Shown: positions 35,867 to 44,680 of the stretch, piece by piece | Position numbering within the stretch: the stretch's first letter is position 1 | Layout of the letters: each line of letters opens with the position of its first letter | Assembly: GCF_002302635.1 (NCBI RefSeq) | Contig: NZ_CP022387.1 | Span: 1-64,000, forward strand | Direction: 5' to 3' | Length of the DNA: 64,000 nt | Origin: Capnocytophaga stomatis | GTDB taxonomy: Bacteria; Bacteroidota; Bacteroidia; Flavobacteriales; Flavobacteriaceae | Position numbers and translations under genes: made by a program | The notes under the pieces: generated by a model | Databases searched by the model: none | Told to the model about the DNA's origin: nothing | What the model saw: the letters and a program-made list of their open reading frames with translations, nothing else

Positions 35867-37270
35867 TTAATTTTCTTCTTTCACTAAAACTTTTTTATTG
35901 TTCAAGCGAGTTGAAAGCCATTTTCTTAGTTTTTCTATTTCAGCTTTTCGTTCATCTTTTTTGGGTTCCTTTTTCCATTGAATACGAAAAACAGGAATTG
36001 TATCTATCTTCTTGAAGTTACTTTTCAGTTCGTTAGCAAATGAAACAGAAGCAATATCCTCATAATTTACAGCTATTTCCTTCGTGATTTGTTGGAATTT
36101 AGCAGCTTCCTTGTTGTATTTGCCCAAAGTTTCCACTTGGTCTTGCAGTAATTTTATCTTACTTTGGCTTGAAATAAGTTGTTCTTTATTAGTATTATAC
36201 AACTCCTGAACGTACAGACTTTGGTCACGCTCTCGGCTATCATTCAAGATACGTAACTCTGTATTTTTCAAATACGGATAAGCTTCTTTTTGGTTATTCC
36301 AAAGGGTTTTTACTTCATCAGGAATAGGAATATCACCAAAGAAAACCAATTCAATGTAAGGATTTCCGTTATTGTATTCCACTTTTGAAAGGTCTTTTAA
36401 GAAACGACCTCCGTCAAACTCGTACGTGTCGATACTGGTTTCAATGAAAGTATTGGCATTATTCTTAAACTGAGAAACTCTCCAAACTTCATAGAAAGTA
36501 TATCCCGCAGGAACCATTACCAAAGTAGCACAAATGTAAGCTATATTTGAAATTCGCTTGCGTTTGGAAGAATTTGCATAAACTACCATTGGTAAACGTA
36601 AGAAACGAAGTACCAAAAATGTAGCCAAACCAATAAAAATGGTGTTGATTAAGAATAAATACAAAGCTCCCAAAGCCAATTTCCAATCACCAACAGCTAA
36701 GAAAAAACCAACAGTACAAAGTGGCGGCATCAATGCAGTAGCAATAGCAACTCCAAAAATAACACTTGCCATTGTACCACGTTTAGCTCGAGCGATTACC
36801 AAAGCCAATCCACCGAAAAAGGCAATCAATACGTCGCGAATATCAGGGGAAGTACGTGCCAAAAGCTCAGAGGAAGTATCACGAAGCGGAAACAACCAAA
36901 AGAAAACAAAAGCTGAAGTCACACTCAAGACAACCATCACCCCGAAGTTCTTTACGGCTCGTCGTAATAAGTCCACATCATTGATAGCCAAGGAAAGAGC
37001 CATTCCTAAAATAGGTCCCATCAATGGAGAAATTAACATCGCTCCGATAATTACAGCTGTTGAATTGGCATTTAATCCTAATGATGCAATTACGATGGAG
37101 CAAATCAAAATCCAAGAGGTGTGTCCTTTAAAGGAAATGTCGGCTTTTATACTTTCGATGGTAGCTTTTCTGTCGGTGTCTTGACGAATATTCATCAATT
37201 CAGAGAGAAACTCTTTAGTTTGTTCTAAAATACTTTTAGGTTTCTCATTTGTGTCATTCATTGCACTCAT
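35867..37270 (-). CDS. DUF389-family membrane protein
   Basis: A 467-residue protein. The N-terminal region (about 50-240) has six or so hydrophobic helices with the DUF389 signatures NSTAVIIGAMLISPLMGPI (69-87) and VIFGVAIATALMPPLCTVG. A cytoplasmic or periplasmic C-terminal region (about 260-467) includes a coiled-coil-like stretch. The function of DUF389 proteins is not established. The gene starts 22 bases after the MscS gene, suggesting a joint membrane-stress role, which is an inference. Confidence 0.88.
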   Translation of the reverse strand: MSAMNDTNEKPKSILEQTKEFLSELMNIRQDTDRKATIESIKADISFKGHTSWILICSIVIASLGLNANSTAVIIGAMLISPLMGPILGMALSLAINDVDLLRRAVKNFGVMVVLSVTSAFVFFWLFPLRDTSSELLARTSPDIRDVLIAFFGGLALVIARAKRGTMASVIFGVAIATALMPPLCTVGFFLAVGDWKLALGALYLFLINTIFIGLATFLVLRFLRLPMVVYANSSKRKRISNIAYICATLVMVPAGYTFYEVWRVSQFKNNANTFIETSIDTYEFDGGRFLKDLSKVEYNNGNPYIELVFFGDIPIPDEVKTLWNNQKEAYPYLKNTELRILNDSRERDQSLYVQELYNTNKEQLISSQSKIKLLQDQVETLGKYNKEAAKFQQITKEIAVNYEDIASVSFANELKSNFKKIDTIPVFRIQWKKEPKKDERKAEIEKLRKWLSTRLNNKKVLVKEEN

Positions 37271-37292
37271 AGTTAATTCATTTTTATTAAAT

Positions 37293-38165
37293 TTAAATAT
37301 TATTCAATCCCGAACGTATGTGTAAATCGCGTTGTGGGAAAGGAATTTCGATATTATGTTTTGTAAATTCCTTAAAAATTTCATAGTACAATTCGCTTTT
37401 TAAAACGATTGGCTTTTGAATATAGGTAGATGTCCAGACAACAAGCTCAAAGTTTAGTGAATTATCGCCGTATTCAACAAACCAAAAAGCCGGAGCCGGG
37501 TCTTTCAATACGCCGGAATGATTTTTAGCTATTTCCAGAACAATATTTTTCACTTTTTCAGGGTCTTCTTTATAAGCAACTCCCACAGGATAATGAAAAC
37601 GAACCAAACGATCATTATGCGACCAATTCGTTACATTTCCGTTAATAAACTGAGAATTAGGTACAATTACCGAAATATTGTCATTAGTAACAATTTTAGT
37701 GGAACGCATTGAAATAGAAATGACATCTCCTGAAATATCTCCAACCTGAATGCGGTCGCCTATCTTGATTGGACGTTCAAAAAGAATAATTATCCCTGAT
37801 ATAAAATTATTGGTAATGTTCTGTAAACCAAATCCGATACCGACACCCAATGCCCCAAAAAGCCAACTGAAAGCCCCTAATTCAAATCCTGCTGATTTAA
37901 AAATGAACAGAAAGCCAAATAGCAAAATCAAATATCGAATTATAGTCACAATCGCAGAACGATTTCCTTTTTCTGCGATGCGACCTACAAAGAATTTATG
38001 TTCCAGAAAATACGTGATTTTCCTCGAAGCAAAAATCAAAACAGTAATAGAAACTATTAAATATACCAATGTCAATAAAGTAAAATTACTTCCTTGTATA
38101 TTAAAAATTACATAGTTCATTACTTCCTTAAGTTTTTCGAAAAAATCGAACTCTGTTTCTTTCAT
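37293..38165 (-). CDS. Small mechanosensitive channel, MscS family
   Basis: A 290-residue channel that opens under membrane tension to release solutes on hypo-osmotic shock. It has three predicted membrane segments, the pore-lining TM3 region GALGVGIGFGLQNITNNFISG near 104-124 and the beta-domain signature ERPIKIGDRIQVGDISGDV. The cytoplasmic vestibule domain follows to the C-terminus. It lies 35 bases after the transketolase N-half gene and 22 before DUF389, forming a likely operon. Confidence 0.94.
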   Translation of the reverse strand: MKETEFDFFEKLKEVMNYVIFNIQGSNFTLLTLVYLIVSITVLIFASRKITYFLEHKFFVGRIAEKGNRSAIVTIIRYLILLFGFLFIFKSAGFELGAFSWLFGALGVGIGFGLQNITNNFISGIIILFERPIKIGDRIQVGDISGDVISISMRSTKIVTNDNISVIVPNSQFINGNVTNWSHNDRLVRFHYPVGVAYKEDPEKVKNIVLEIAKNHSGVLKDPAPAFWFVEYGDNSLNFELVVWTSTYIQKPIVLKSELYYEIFKEFTKHNIEIPFPQRDLHIRSGLNNI

Positions 38166-38200
38166 TTTAGCAAGATTTATGCTTTTAGGCAGATAATTTT

Positions 38201-39046
38201 TTAGTAATCTCCTAATGTTTCAGGATTTTGAGCGAGGGCTTTGGCAAGTTGCTCATCATTCGGTGCTTTTCCGTGCCAAGCGTGTGTGCCCATCATAAAA
38301 TCTACACCATTCCCCATCTCGGTATGCAGAAGTACACATACGGGTTTTCCTTTACCGGTTAGCGATTTGGCCTTTTGCATCCCTTGAAGAATAGAAGGAA
38401 TATCATTTCCTTTTTCAATATCAATTACTTGCCAACCGAATGCTTCAAATTTGGCTCGTAAATCGCCTAATGGCAGAACATTATCGGTACTTCCGTCGAT
38501 TTGTTTTTTGTTGTAATCAACGGTAGCTATCAGGTTATCGACGCCTTTTCCGCCAGCGTACATCGCTGCTTCCCAAATTTGTCCTTCTTGCAGTTCGCCG
38601 TCTCCGTGTAGTGTGTACACCAAATGCTTATCACCGTTGAGTTTTTTGGTCAGTGCAGCTCCAATCCCAACAGAAAGCCCTTGCCCTAAAGAACCTGAAG
38701 CAATGCGTACGCCTTCCAATCCTTCGTGTGGAGTGGGGTGACCTTGCAAACGTGAATTTAGCAATCGGAATGTATTTAGCTCACTTATAGGAAAATAGCC
38801 TCTTCGTGCTAAAACGCTGTAAAACACTGGAGAAATATGTCCGTTAGAAAGGAAGAAAAGGTCTTCATTTTTGCCGTCCATTGAAAAATCGGTGTTAATT
38901 TCCATTAATTCGTTATAAAGGCAAACTAAAAATTCAGTACAACCAAGCGAACCACCGGGATGTCCTGAATTTACTTTATGAACCATTCGTAAAATATCTC
39001 TACGTACTTGCGTAGTTAAATCTGTAAGTTGTTGAATATTCGACAT
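38201..39046 (-). CDS. Transketolase, N-terminal half
   Basis: A 281-residue protein carrying the thiamine-pyrophosphate-binding domain. The SGHPGGSLG segment is near 27-35 and the GDGELQEGQIWEA motif, which binds Mg and TPP, is near 146-158. It needs the separate C-terminal half (31284-32234) for activity. A consensus promoter lies at 39070-39100. In many Bacteroidota the C-half gene follows directly; here a MscS channel gene takes that place. Confidence 0.93.
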   Translation of the reverse strand: MSNIQQLTDLTTQVRRDILRMVHKVNSGHPGGSLGCTEFLVCLYNELMEINTDFSMDGKNEDLFFLSNGHISPVFYSVLARRGYFPISELNTFRLLNSRLQGHPTPHEGLEGVRIASGSLGQGLSVGIGAALTKKLNGDKHLVYTLHGDGELQEGQIWEAAMYAGGKGVDNLIATVDYNKKQIDGSTDNVLPLGDLRAKFEAFGWQVIDIEKGNDIPSILQGMQKAKSLTGKGKPVCVLLHTEMGNGVDFMMGTHAWHGKAPNDEQLAKALAQNPETLGDY

Positions 39047-39069
39047 AGTTATTTTTTAATTTATCCGCA

Positions 39070-39100
39070 CAAATGTATATCTTTTTATTCTTGTGTGCAA
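39070..39100 (-). promoter_or_regulatory. Promoter of the transketolase N-half gene
   Basis: On the minus strand, TTG (39100-39098), a 20-base spacer and TACATTTG (39077-39070) match the consensus exactly, 24 bases upstream of the start codon. Confidence 0.75.
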
Positions 39101-39194
39101 GAAGATTCAAAAAAATGAAAGTGTAACAAAAACAAAATCAAAAGAATACTTTTTCAAAAAGATAAATTTTGCTTCGATTTTATTAAAAATGGAA

Positions 39195-39221
39195 TTGATT
39201 ATATAAAATATTGTAATTTTG
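39195..39221 (+). promoter_or_regulatory. Possible promoter of the conserved hypothetical gene at 39305
   Basis: TAATTTTG at 39214-39221 is an exact -7 match. TTG at 39195-39197 leaves a 16-base spacer, shorter than usual. Confidence 0.45.
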
Positions 39222-39304
39222 TGCTCGCAAAAGTATTAAGATTGTAGAATTCAAAATTAATTTTACTTTTTAAGATATTGATTATTAGATAAAATAGATA
39301 GAAA

Positions 39305-39787
39305 ATGTACATAGATTTTAAAGAATTACCCGAAAATTCACGAATTTGGATATACCAAAGTAATCGCAGTTTCACCGAAGCAGAACAAGCAGAATTACAC
39401 ACCAAAATAAAAACATATCTGGAAAATTGGACGGCTCACGGAATTGGGCTAACTGCCTCATACGAATTACGTTACAATAGATTTGTTGTGATAGGAGTAA
39501 ATCAGGAATTACACGCAGTTTCAGGATGTTCGTTGGACAATTTGGCTCAATTTATTCAGCAATTAGAAAAAGATTTTCAAGTTGATTTGCTTGACAGAAT
39601 GAACGTAAGTTACAGACAAGGAGAGTTTATCGCGTACAAAAACTTAGCTGATTTCAAAAAAATGGTAAAAGAAAAAGCTGTTTCTGCTAAAACCATCGTA
39701 TTCAATAATTTAGTAAATACAAAAGCCGAATACGAAACTCATTGGGAAATTCCAATGGAAGAAAGCTGGCACAGTCGTTTTCTATAA
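39305..39787 (+). CDS. Conserved flavobacterial protein, often labelled ABC transporter ATPase without support
   Basis: A 160-residue soluble protein. It resembles proteins that databases of Flavobacteriaceae carry under the name ABC transporter ATPase, but it has no Walker A, Walker B or signature motif, so that label is not justified. Visible features are the N-terminus MYIDFKELPENSRIWIYQS, a helix rich in Glu and Lys, and the C-terminus EESWHSRFL. It is monocistronic, ahead of a tRNA gene. Function unknown. Confidence 0.7.
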   Translation: MYIDFKELPENSRIWIYQSNRSFTEAEQAELHTKIKTYLENWTAHGIGLTASYELRYNRFVVIGVNQELHAVSGCSLDNLAQFIQQLEKDFQVDLLDRMNVSYRQGEFIAYKNLADFKKMVKEKAVSAKTIVFNNLVNTKAEYETHWEIPMEESWHSRFL

Positions 39788-39911
39788 TTTAAAATCATCT
39801 TTTTAAAAGAAAAACAACTTATTATCAATTATTTGTATTCGTTTTTTTATAAGAATTTATTTAGGTGATTTTCGTCTTTCAAAAAATATTTTCTTATTTC
39901 GAAAAAAGATG

Positions 39912-39919
39912 TAAATTTG
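39912..39919 (+). promoter_or_regulatory. -7 element of the tRNA-Pro promoter
   Basis: TAAATTTG, 16 bases before the mature tRNA, matches consensus. No clear TTG at -33. Confidence 0.5.
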
Positions 39920-39935
39920 CACGCGGAAAAAAAAT

Positions 39936-40008
39936 CGGGGTGTGGCGCAGTTGGTAGCGTACACGTATGGGGTGCGTGTGGTCGCTGGTTCGAGTCCAGT
40001 CACCCCGA
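39936..40008 (+). tRNA. tRNA-Pro, anticodon GGG
   Basis: A 73-base cloverleaf. The acceptor stem is CGGGGTG (39936-39942) with CACCCCG (40001-40007) and discriminator A40008. The D stem is GCGC/GCGT. The anticodon stem is CACGT/GCGTG around the loop ATGGGGT, with U33 at 39968 and anticodon GGG at 39969-39971. The T stem is GCTGG/CCAGT with TTCGAGT loop. The 3' CCA is not encoded. It reads CCC and CCU codons. Confidence 0.95.
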
Positions 40009-40113
40009 CTTTTTAACTTCTGATAATGATTCTAAATTCTTTTTCTTTTTGAAACATAATCGTTTTATTTATAGTTATTTACAAAATAAAAATAAAATTA
40101 TTTTATAAATTAC

Positions 40114-40145
40114 TTGACAACCCCTATCTTCAAAATGTATATTTG
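40114..40145 (+). promoter_or_regulatory. Promoter of queA
   Basis: TTG (40114-40116), a 21-base spacer and TATATTTG (40138-40145) fit the consensus, about 30 bases before the queA ATG. Confidence 0.75.
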
Positions 40146-40177
40146 CACGCTTTTACAAAAAATATACATTGATTCAG

Positions 40178-41227
40178 ATGAAATTATCTAATTTTAACTT
40201 CGACCTTCCAAAAGAATTATTAGCCGAATATCCAAGTGAGAATCGCGACGAGGCTCGTTTGATGGTTTTGCACCGAAAAACGGGAGAAATTGAGCATAGG
40301 TTATTCAAAGATGTCATTGATTATTTTGATGATCAGGATGTTTTCGTGCTGAACAACACTAAAGTTTTTCCTGCTCGTTTGTACGGAAATAAAGAAAAAA
40401 CCAAAGCTAAAATCGAAGTTTTTTTACTTAGAGAACTCAATGCAGAACAACGTTTGTGGGATGTTTTAGTTGACCCTGCCAGAAAAATCCGAATAGGTAA
40501 CAAACTTTATTTTGGAAAAGATGACAGTTTGGTAGCTGAAGTTATCGATAATACGACTTCCAGAGGAAGAACTCTTCGCTTTTTGTACGATGGATCTTAC
40601 GAAGAATTCCGCAATAAATTAACAGAATTGGGGCAAACACCTCTACCTAAGTATATTTCGCGTGCTGTAGAGCCTGAGGACGAAGAGCGATATCAAACCA
40701 TTTACGCTAAGCACGAAGGAGCTGTTGCTGCACCCACTGCCGGTTTGCACTTTTCAAAACATTTAATGAAAAGGCTCGAAATCAAAGGGATAAATTTTGC
40801 AGAAGTAACTCTACACGTAGGATTGGGTACATTTAGCCCTGTTGAAGTAGAGGATCTTTCAAAACATAAAATGGATAGTGAGGAGGTTTTCATTCCTGAA
40901 GATCAGACCAAAATCATCAATAAAGCCAAACTTAACAAAAAAAAGGTTTGTGCCGTTGGGACAACTGTGATGCGAGCTTTGGAAAGTTCTGTTTCATCTG
41001 AAAATACAGTTAATCCGTACATCGGTTGGACGAATAAATTTATTTTTCCTCCGTATGATTTTAGCGTAGCTAATGCAATGATTACCAACTTCCATACTCC
41101 AAAATCAACTCTTTTGATGATGGTTTCTGCCTTCGGAGGGCACGATTTGGTAATGAGGGCTTACAAGGAAGCAGTAGCTGAAAAATACAAGTTTTATTCG
41201 TACGGAGATGCGATGTTGATACTTTAA
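40178..41227 (+). CDS. queA: S-adenosylmethionine:tRNA ribosyltransferase-isomerase
   Basis: Transfers and isomerises the ribosyl part of SAM onto 7-aminomethyl-7-deazaguanine in tRNA, giving epoxyqueuosine. The conserved [14 protein letters not shown] segment is near residues 180-193, the [13 protein letters not shown] segment near 207-219 and [13 protein letters not shown] near 302-314. The ATG at 40178 gives 349 residues, the normal length; a TTG three codons upstream is less likely. It is monocistronic with its own promoter. Other queuosine genes are not in the window. Confidence 0.97.
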   Translation: MKLSNFNFDLPKELLAEYPSENRDEARLMVLHRKTGEIEHRLFKDVIDYFDDQDVFVLNNTKVFPARLYGNKEKTKAKIEVFLLRELNAEQRLWDVLVDPARKIRIGNKLYFGKDDSLVAEVIDNTTSRGRTLRFLYDGSYEEFRNKLTELGQTPLPKYISRAVEPEDEERYQTIYAKHEGAVAAPTAGLHFSKHLMKRLEIKGINFAEVTLHVGLGTFSPVEVEDLSKHKMDSEEVFIPEDQTKIINKAKLNKKKVCAVGTTVMRALESSVSSENTVNPYIGWTNKFIFPPYDFSVANAMITNFHTPKSTLLMMVSAFGGHDLVMRAYKEAVAEKYKFYSYGDAMLIL

Positions 41228-41325
41228 GCATCCCATTCCGTAGAAGAATAGTTTGGTTTTTTAGATTTGAAATTCGACAGAAATTTCTTTAATTTCATAT
41301 TTTTCGAGATAAAAACCATAAAAAT

Positions 41326-41356
41326 TTTGTGAATAACAAAATTATTCGTAATATTG
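41326..41356 (+). promoter_or_regulatory. Promoter of rpsA
   Basis: TTTG (41326-41329), a 19-base spacer and TAATATTG (41349-41356), one base off TAnnTTTG. This leaves a leader of roughly 110 bases before the rpsA ATG. Confidence 0.6.
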
Positions 41357-41473
41357 CACTCTCTTATAAGCGTTTAAAGAGTAAAGAGGTTTATTTTAAT
41401 GTTTAATTCTTTCTGATGAAAATTCGCTAAACTCTTGATTTTCAAAAGGAAATACAAATTTAATTATCAGCAA

Positions 41474-43228
41474 ATGGCTGAACAAAAACAAACGCAAGAA
41501 GAATTCTTGCAAAATTTTGACTGGACAAAATACCAAGAAGGTATTGAAGGTGTTCAAGAGGATAAGTTGAAAAACTTTGAGGATTTAGTAAAAAACAATT
41601 TTGTTGATACACAGGACAATGAGGTTGTTGAAGGAACAGTTGTTAGAATCACTGACAGAGAGGCGATTATCGATATCAATGCCAAATCGGAAGGTGTTAT
41701 TTCTTTGAATGAGTTCCGTTATAATCCTAACTTAAAAGTAGGTGATAAAGTAGAAGTTTTGATTGACATCCGTGAGGATAAAACAGGACAATTGGTACTT
41801 TCTCACAGAAAAGCACGTACAATTAAAGCGTGGGATCGTGTGAATTTGGCTCACGAAAATGGAGAAATCGTAAACGGATTTGTTAAGAGCAGAACAAAAG
41901 GTGGTATGATTGTTGATGTATTTGGAATTGAGGCATTCTTACCAGGTTCTCAAATTGATGTGAAACCTATCCGTGATTACGAACAATATGTGAACAAAAC
42001 AATGGAGTTCAAAATTGTGAAAGTAAACCACGAATTCAAAAACGTAGTTGTTTCACACAAGGCTCTTATTGAGGCTGATATTGAAGAACAGAAAAAAGAA
42101 ATCATCGGACAACTTGAAAAAGGTCAAGTTTTGGAAGGTGTTGTTAAAAATATCACTTCTTACGGTGTGTTTGTTGACTTAGGTGGTGTTGATGGATTAA
42201 TCCACATTACAGACCTTTCTTGGTCAAGAATCAATCATCCGAACGAAGTGGTTGAATTAGACCAAAAATTAAACGTAGTTATCTTAGATTTTGATGATAA
42301 CAAATCACGTATCCAATTAGGATTGAAACAATTAAGCAAACACCCTTGGGATGCTTTAGCTGACGACTTGAAAGTTGGAGATAAAGTTAAAGGAAAAGTA
42401 GTTGTTATTGCTGACTATGGTGCTTTTGTTGAAATCGCAGAAGGAGTTGAAGGTTTAGTTCACGTATCGGAAATGTCTTGGAGTACACACCTTCGTTCAG
42501 CACAGGATTTTGTAAATCTTGGTGATGAAATTGAAGCTGTTGTATTAACTTTGGATCGTGATGAGCGTAAGATGTCATTGGGTATCAAACAATTGACTTC
42601 TGACCCTTGGGCTAACATCGCTACAAAATATCCTGTAGGTTCAAAACACGTTGGAACAGTTCGTAACTTTACAAACTTCGGAGTATTTGTTGAGTTAGAA
42701 GAAGGAATTGACGGATTGATTTACATCTCAGATCTTTCTTGGTCTAAAAAAATCAAACATCCTTCAGAATTTGTGAACGTAGGAGATAAATTGGATGTCG
42801 TAGTTTTAGAATTAGATGTTGATGCTCGTAAACTTTCTTTAGGACACAAACAAACTACTGAAAATCCTTGGGATAAATATGAAGTAGATTTCGCGGTAGG
42901 AACAGTTCACAGCGGAACTATTTCTAAAATGGTAGATAAAGGAGCAACTGTTGAATTTAATGAGGATATCGTTGCGTTCATACCTACACGTCACTTAGAG
43001 AAAGAAGATGGCAAGAAACTTGGAAAAGGCGATACAGCTGATTTCAAAGTGATTGAGTTCAATAAAGAATTCAAAAGAGTTGTAGCTTCTCACACTTCTA
43101 TCTTTAGAGAAGAAGAAGAGAAAATTGCTAAAGAAGCATCAAGCTCTACAACAACTGTCGAAAAATCAACTTTAGGAGACTTAGAAGCTCTTCAAGAGTT
43201 GAAAGACAAAATGGAAAAAGGAAAGTAA
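41474..43228 (+). CDS. rpsA: 30S ribosomal protein S1
   Basis: The mRNA-binding ribosomal protein needed to load weakly structured or Shine-Dalgarno-poor messages, important in Bacteroidota. It has six S1 (OB-fold) repeats. Examples are the second and third around EIVNGFVKSRTKGGMIVDVFG and GVVKNITSYGVFVDLGGVDG, and a later one at VGTVRNFTNFGVFVELEEGI. The ATG at 41474 (MAEQKQTQEEF) gives 584 residues. An in-frame ATG at 41435 would add 13 residues (MIFKRKYKFNYQQ) unlike the family. It is followed by a strong terminator. Confidence 0.96.
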   Translation: MAEQKQTQEEFLQNFDWTKYQEGIEGVQEDKLKNFEDLVKNNFVDTQDNEVVEGTVVRITDREAIIDINAKSEGVISLNEFRYNPNLKVGDKVEVLIDIREDKTGQLVLSHRKARTIKAWDRVNLAHENGEIVNGFVKSRTKGGMIVDVFGIEAFLPGSQIDVKPIRDYEQYVNKTMEFKIVKVNHEFKNVVVSHKALIEADIEEQKKEIIGQLEKGQVLEGVVKNITSYGVFVDLGGVDGLIHITDLSWSRINHPNEVVELDQKLNVVILDFDDNKSRIQLGLKQLSKHPWDALADDLKVGDKVKGKVVVIADYGAFVEIAEGVEGLVHVSEMSWSTHLRSAQDFVNLGDEIEAVVLTLDRDERKMSLGIKQLTSDPWANIATKYPVGSKHVGTVRNFTNFGVFVELEEGIDGLIYISDLSWSKKIKHPSEFVNVGDKLDVVVLELDVDARKLSLGHKQTTENPWDKYEVDFAVGTVHSGTISKMVDKGATVEFNEDIVAFIPTRHLEKEDGKKLGKGDTADFKVIEFNKEFKRVVASHTSIFREEEEKIAKEASSSTTTVEKSTLGDLEALQELKDKMEKGK

Positions 43229-43263
43229 TTTAGTTTTTTTCATAATTTTTTGTTTTAATGAGG

Positions 43264-43295
43264 AAAAGCCGTTGCTGGGAAGTGACGGCTTTTTT
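43264..43295 (+). terminator. Terminator of rpsA
   Basis: AAAAGCCGT (43264-43272) pairs with ACGGCTTTT (43285-43293) across a 12-base loop, with T43290-43295 as tail. Confidence 0.9.
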
Positions 43296-43396
43296 GCATT
43301 TTAAATTTAAAAAATTTCATTTTTTATAAATTTATTACGAAGTTTGTGAGTTGAATTCATTACATTTTTTCAGTCAGAGAAATAAGTCAAATTAAG

Positions 43397-44680
43397 ATGA
43401 AGAAAGTTTTAATCATTACATATTATTGGAAACCTGCCGGAGGACCCGGAGTACAACGCTGGATAAAGTTTGTTAAGTACTTGCGTGACTTTAACATTGA
43501 GCCTATTGTTTATATACCTGAAAATCCGGAATATCCAATAATTGATGAAAGAATAGGGGAGGACTTACCATCTGATATTCAGGTAATAAAACATCCTATT
43601 TGGGAACCATACGGATTAGCTTCTTTATTTTCCAAAAAGAAAACACAGAAAATAAGTTCGGGAATTATTCCTCGTAAAAAAGTATCTTTTATAGAAAAAA
43701 TTATGCTTTGGATACGGGGCAATTTATTTATTCCCGATGCGAGAAAGTTTTGGATAAAACCATCTGTTAATTTCCTTTCAAATTTTATACAAGAAAATGA
43801 AATTCAAACAGTTATAACTACTTCTCCGCCTCATAGTGTACACCTAATAGGTTATTATTTGAAAAAGAAATTTCCACAACTAAAATGGATTAGTGATTTT
43901 CGTGATCCGTGGACAACAATCGGTTATTACAAAGATTTACGTCTGACAAAATGGGCTGATAAAAAACATAAATTTTGGGAAAAAGAAATCTTACAATCTT
44001 CTGATTTAGTTATTGTTACAAGTTTTAAAACCAAGGAGGAATTTTCACAAATTACAAAAAAGCCAATTAAAGTAACAACCAATGGATATGATATTGTAAA
44101 TCAGCCGAAAGCAAAGGTTTCGGATAAATTTTTAATTTCACATATCGGTTCATTGCTTTCTGATAGAAATCCAAAGGTACTTTGGAAAGTATTAGCTGAT
44201 TTAGTTGCTGAAAATAAGGAATTTGCTGAAAACTTTGAATTATGTTTTGCAGGAAAAATAAGTAGCGATGTAGAAGAAGAAATAGATTCTTTAGGGTTGA
44301 GTAAATATACAACAAATATGGGGTATATTTCTCATAATGAAGCTATTGAATTACAGCAAAAATCTCAAGTATTGTTATTAATTGAAATTAATTCAAAAGA
44401 GACAGAATGCATTATACCCGGGAAATTGTTTGAATATATGATTTCGGGACGTCCTATTTTAGCAATAGGTCCTGAAAATTGGGATGTTATAAAAATTATT
44501 AAGGAAACTAATACTGGGTGTTTTGTTGGGTATGATAACGAAACCAAAATTAAGGAAATTATTTTGGCTTGGTACAATAACTATAAGCATAATAATCTGA
44601 AAACTAACCCTATAGGATTAGCTCCTTACAGTAGAAAAAATTTAACCGAAAAGTTAGCTGAATTAATAAAAAATGTCTAA
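43397..44680 (+). CDS. Glycosyltransferase, GT4-like
   Basis: A 427-residue protein of the GT-B fold. The N-terminal Rossmann domain begins MKKVLIITYYWKPAGGPGVQ, the glycine-rich acceptor loop. The C-terminal donor domain has ISHIGSLLSDRNPKVLW, the KLFEYMISGRPILAIG segment and the acidic sugar-nucleotide region near 340-365. It is likely cytoplasmic and makes an exopolysaccharide, O-antigen or glycoprotein glycan; donor and acceptor are unknown. Its last 8 bases overlap the start of the MATE gene, so the two are translationally linked. Confidence 0.85.
   Translation: MKKVLIITYYWKPAGGPGVQRWIKFVKYLRDFNIEPIVYIPENPEYPIIDERIGEDLPSDIQVIKHPIWEPYGLASLFSKKKTQKISSGIIPRKKVSFIEKIMLWIRGNLFIPDARKFWIKPSVNFLSNFIQENEIQTVITTSPPHSVHLIGYYLKKKFPQLKWISDFRDPWTTIGYYKDLRLTKWADKKHKFWEKEILQSSDLVIVTSFKTKEEFSQITKKPIKVTTNGYDIVNQPKAKVSDKFLISHIGSLLSDRNPKVLWKVLADLVAENKEFAENFELCFAGKISSDVEEEIDSLGLSKYTTNMGYISHNEAIELQQKSQVLLLIEINSKETECIIPGKLFEYMISGRPILAIGPENWDVIKIIKETNTGCFVGYDNETKIKEIILAWYNNYKHNNLKTNPIGLAPYSRKNLTEKLAELIKNV

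Noticed and set aside
39917-40108. 63-codon open frame running through the tRNA
   Set aside because: It is read through the tRNA-Pro gene; the cloverleaf explains the sequence.
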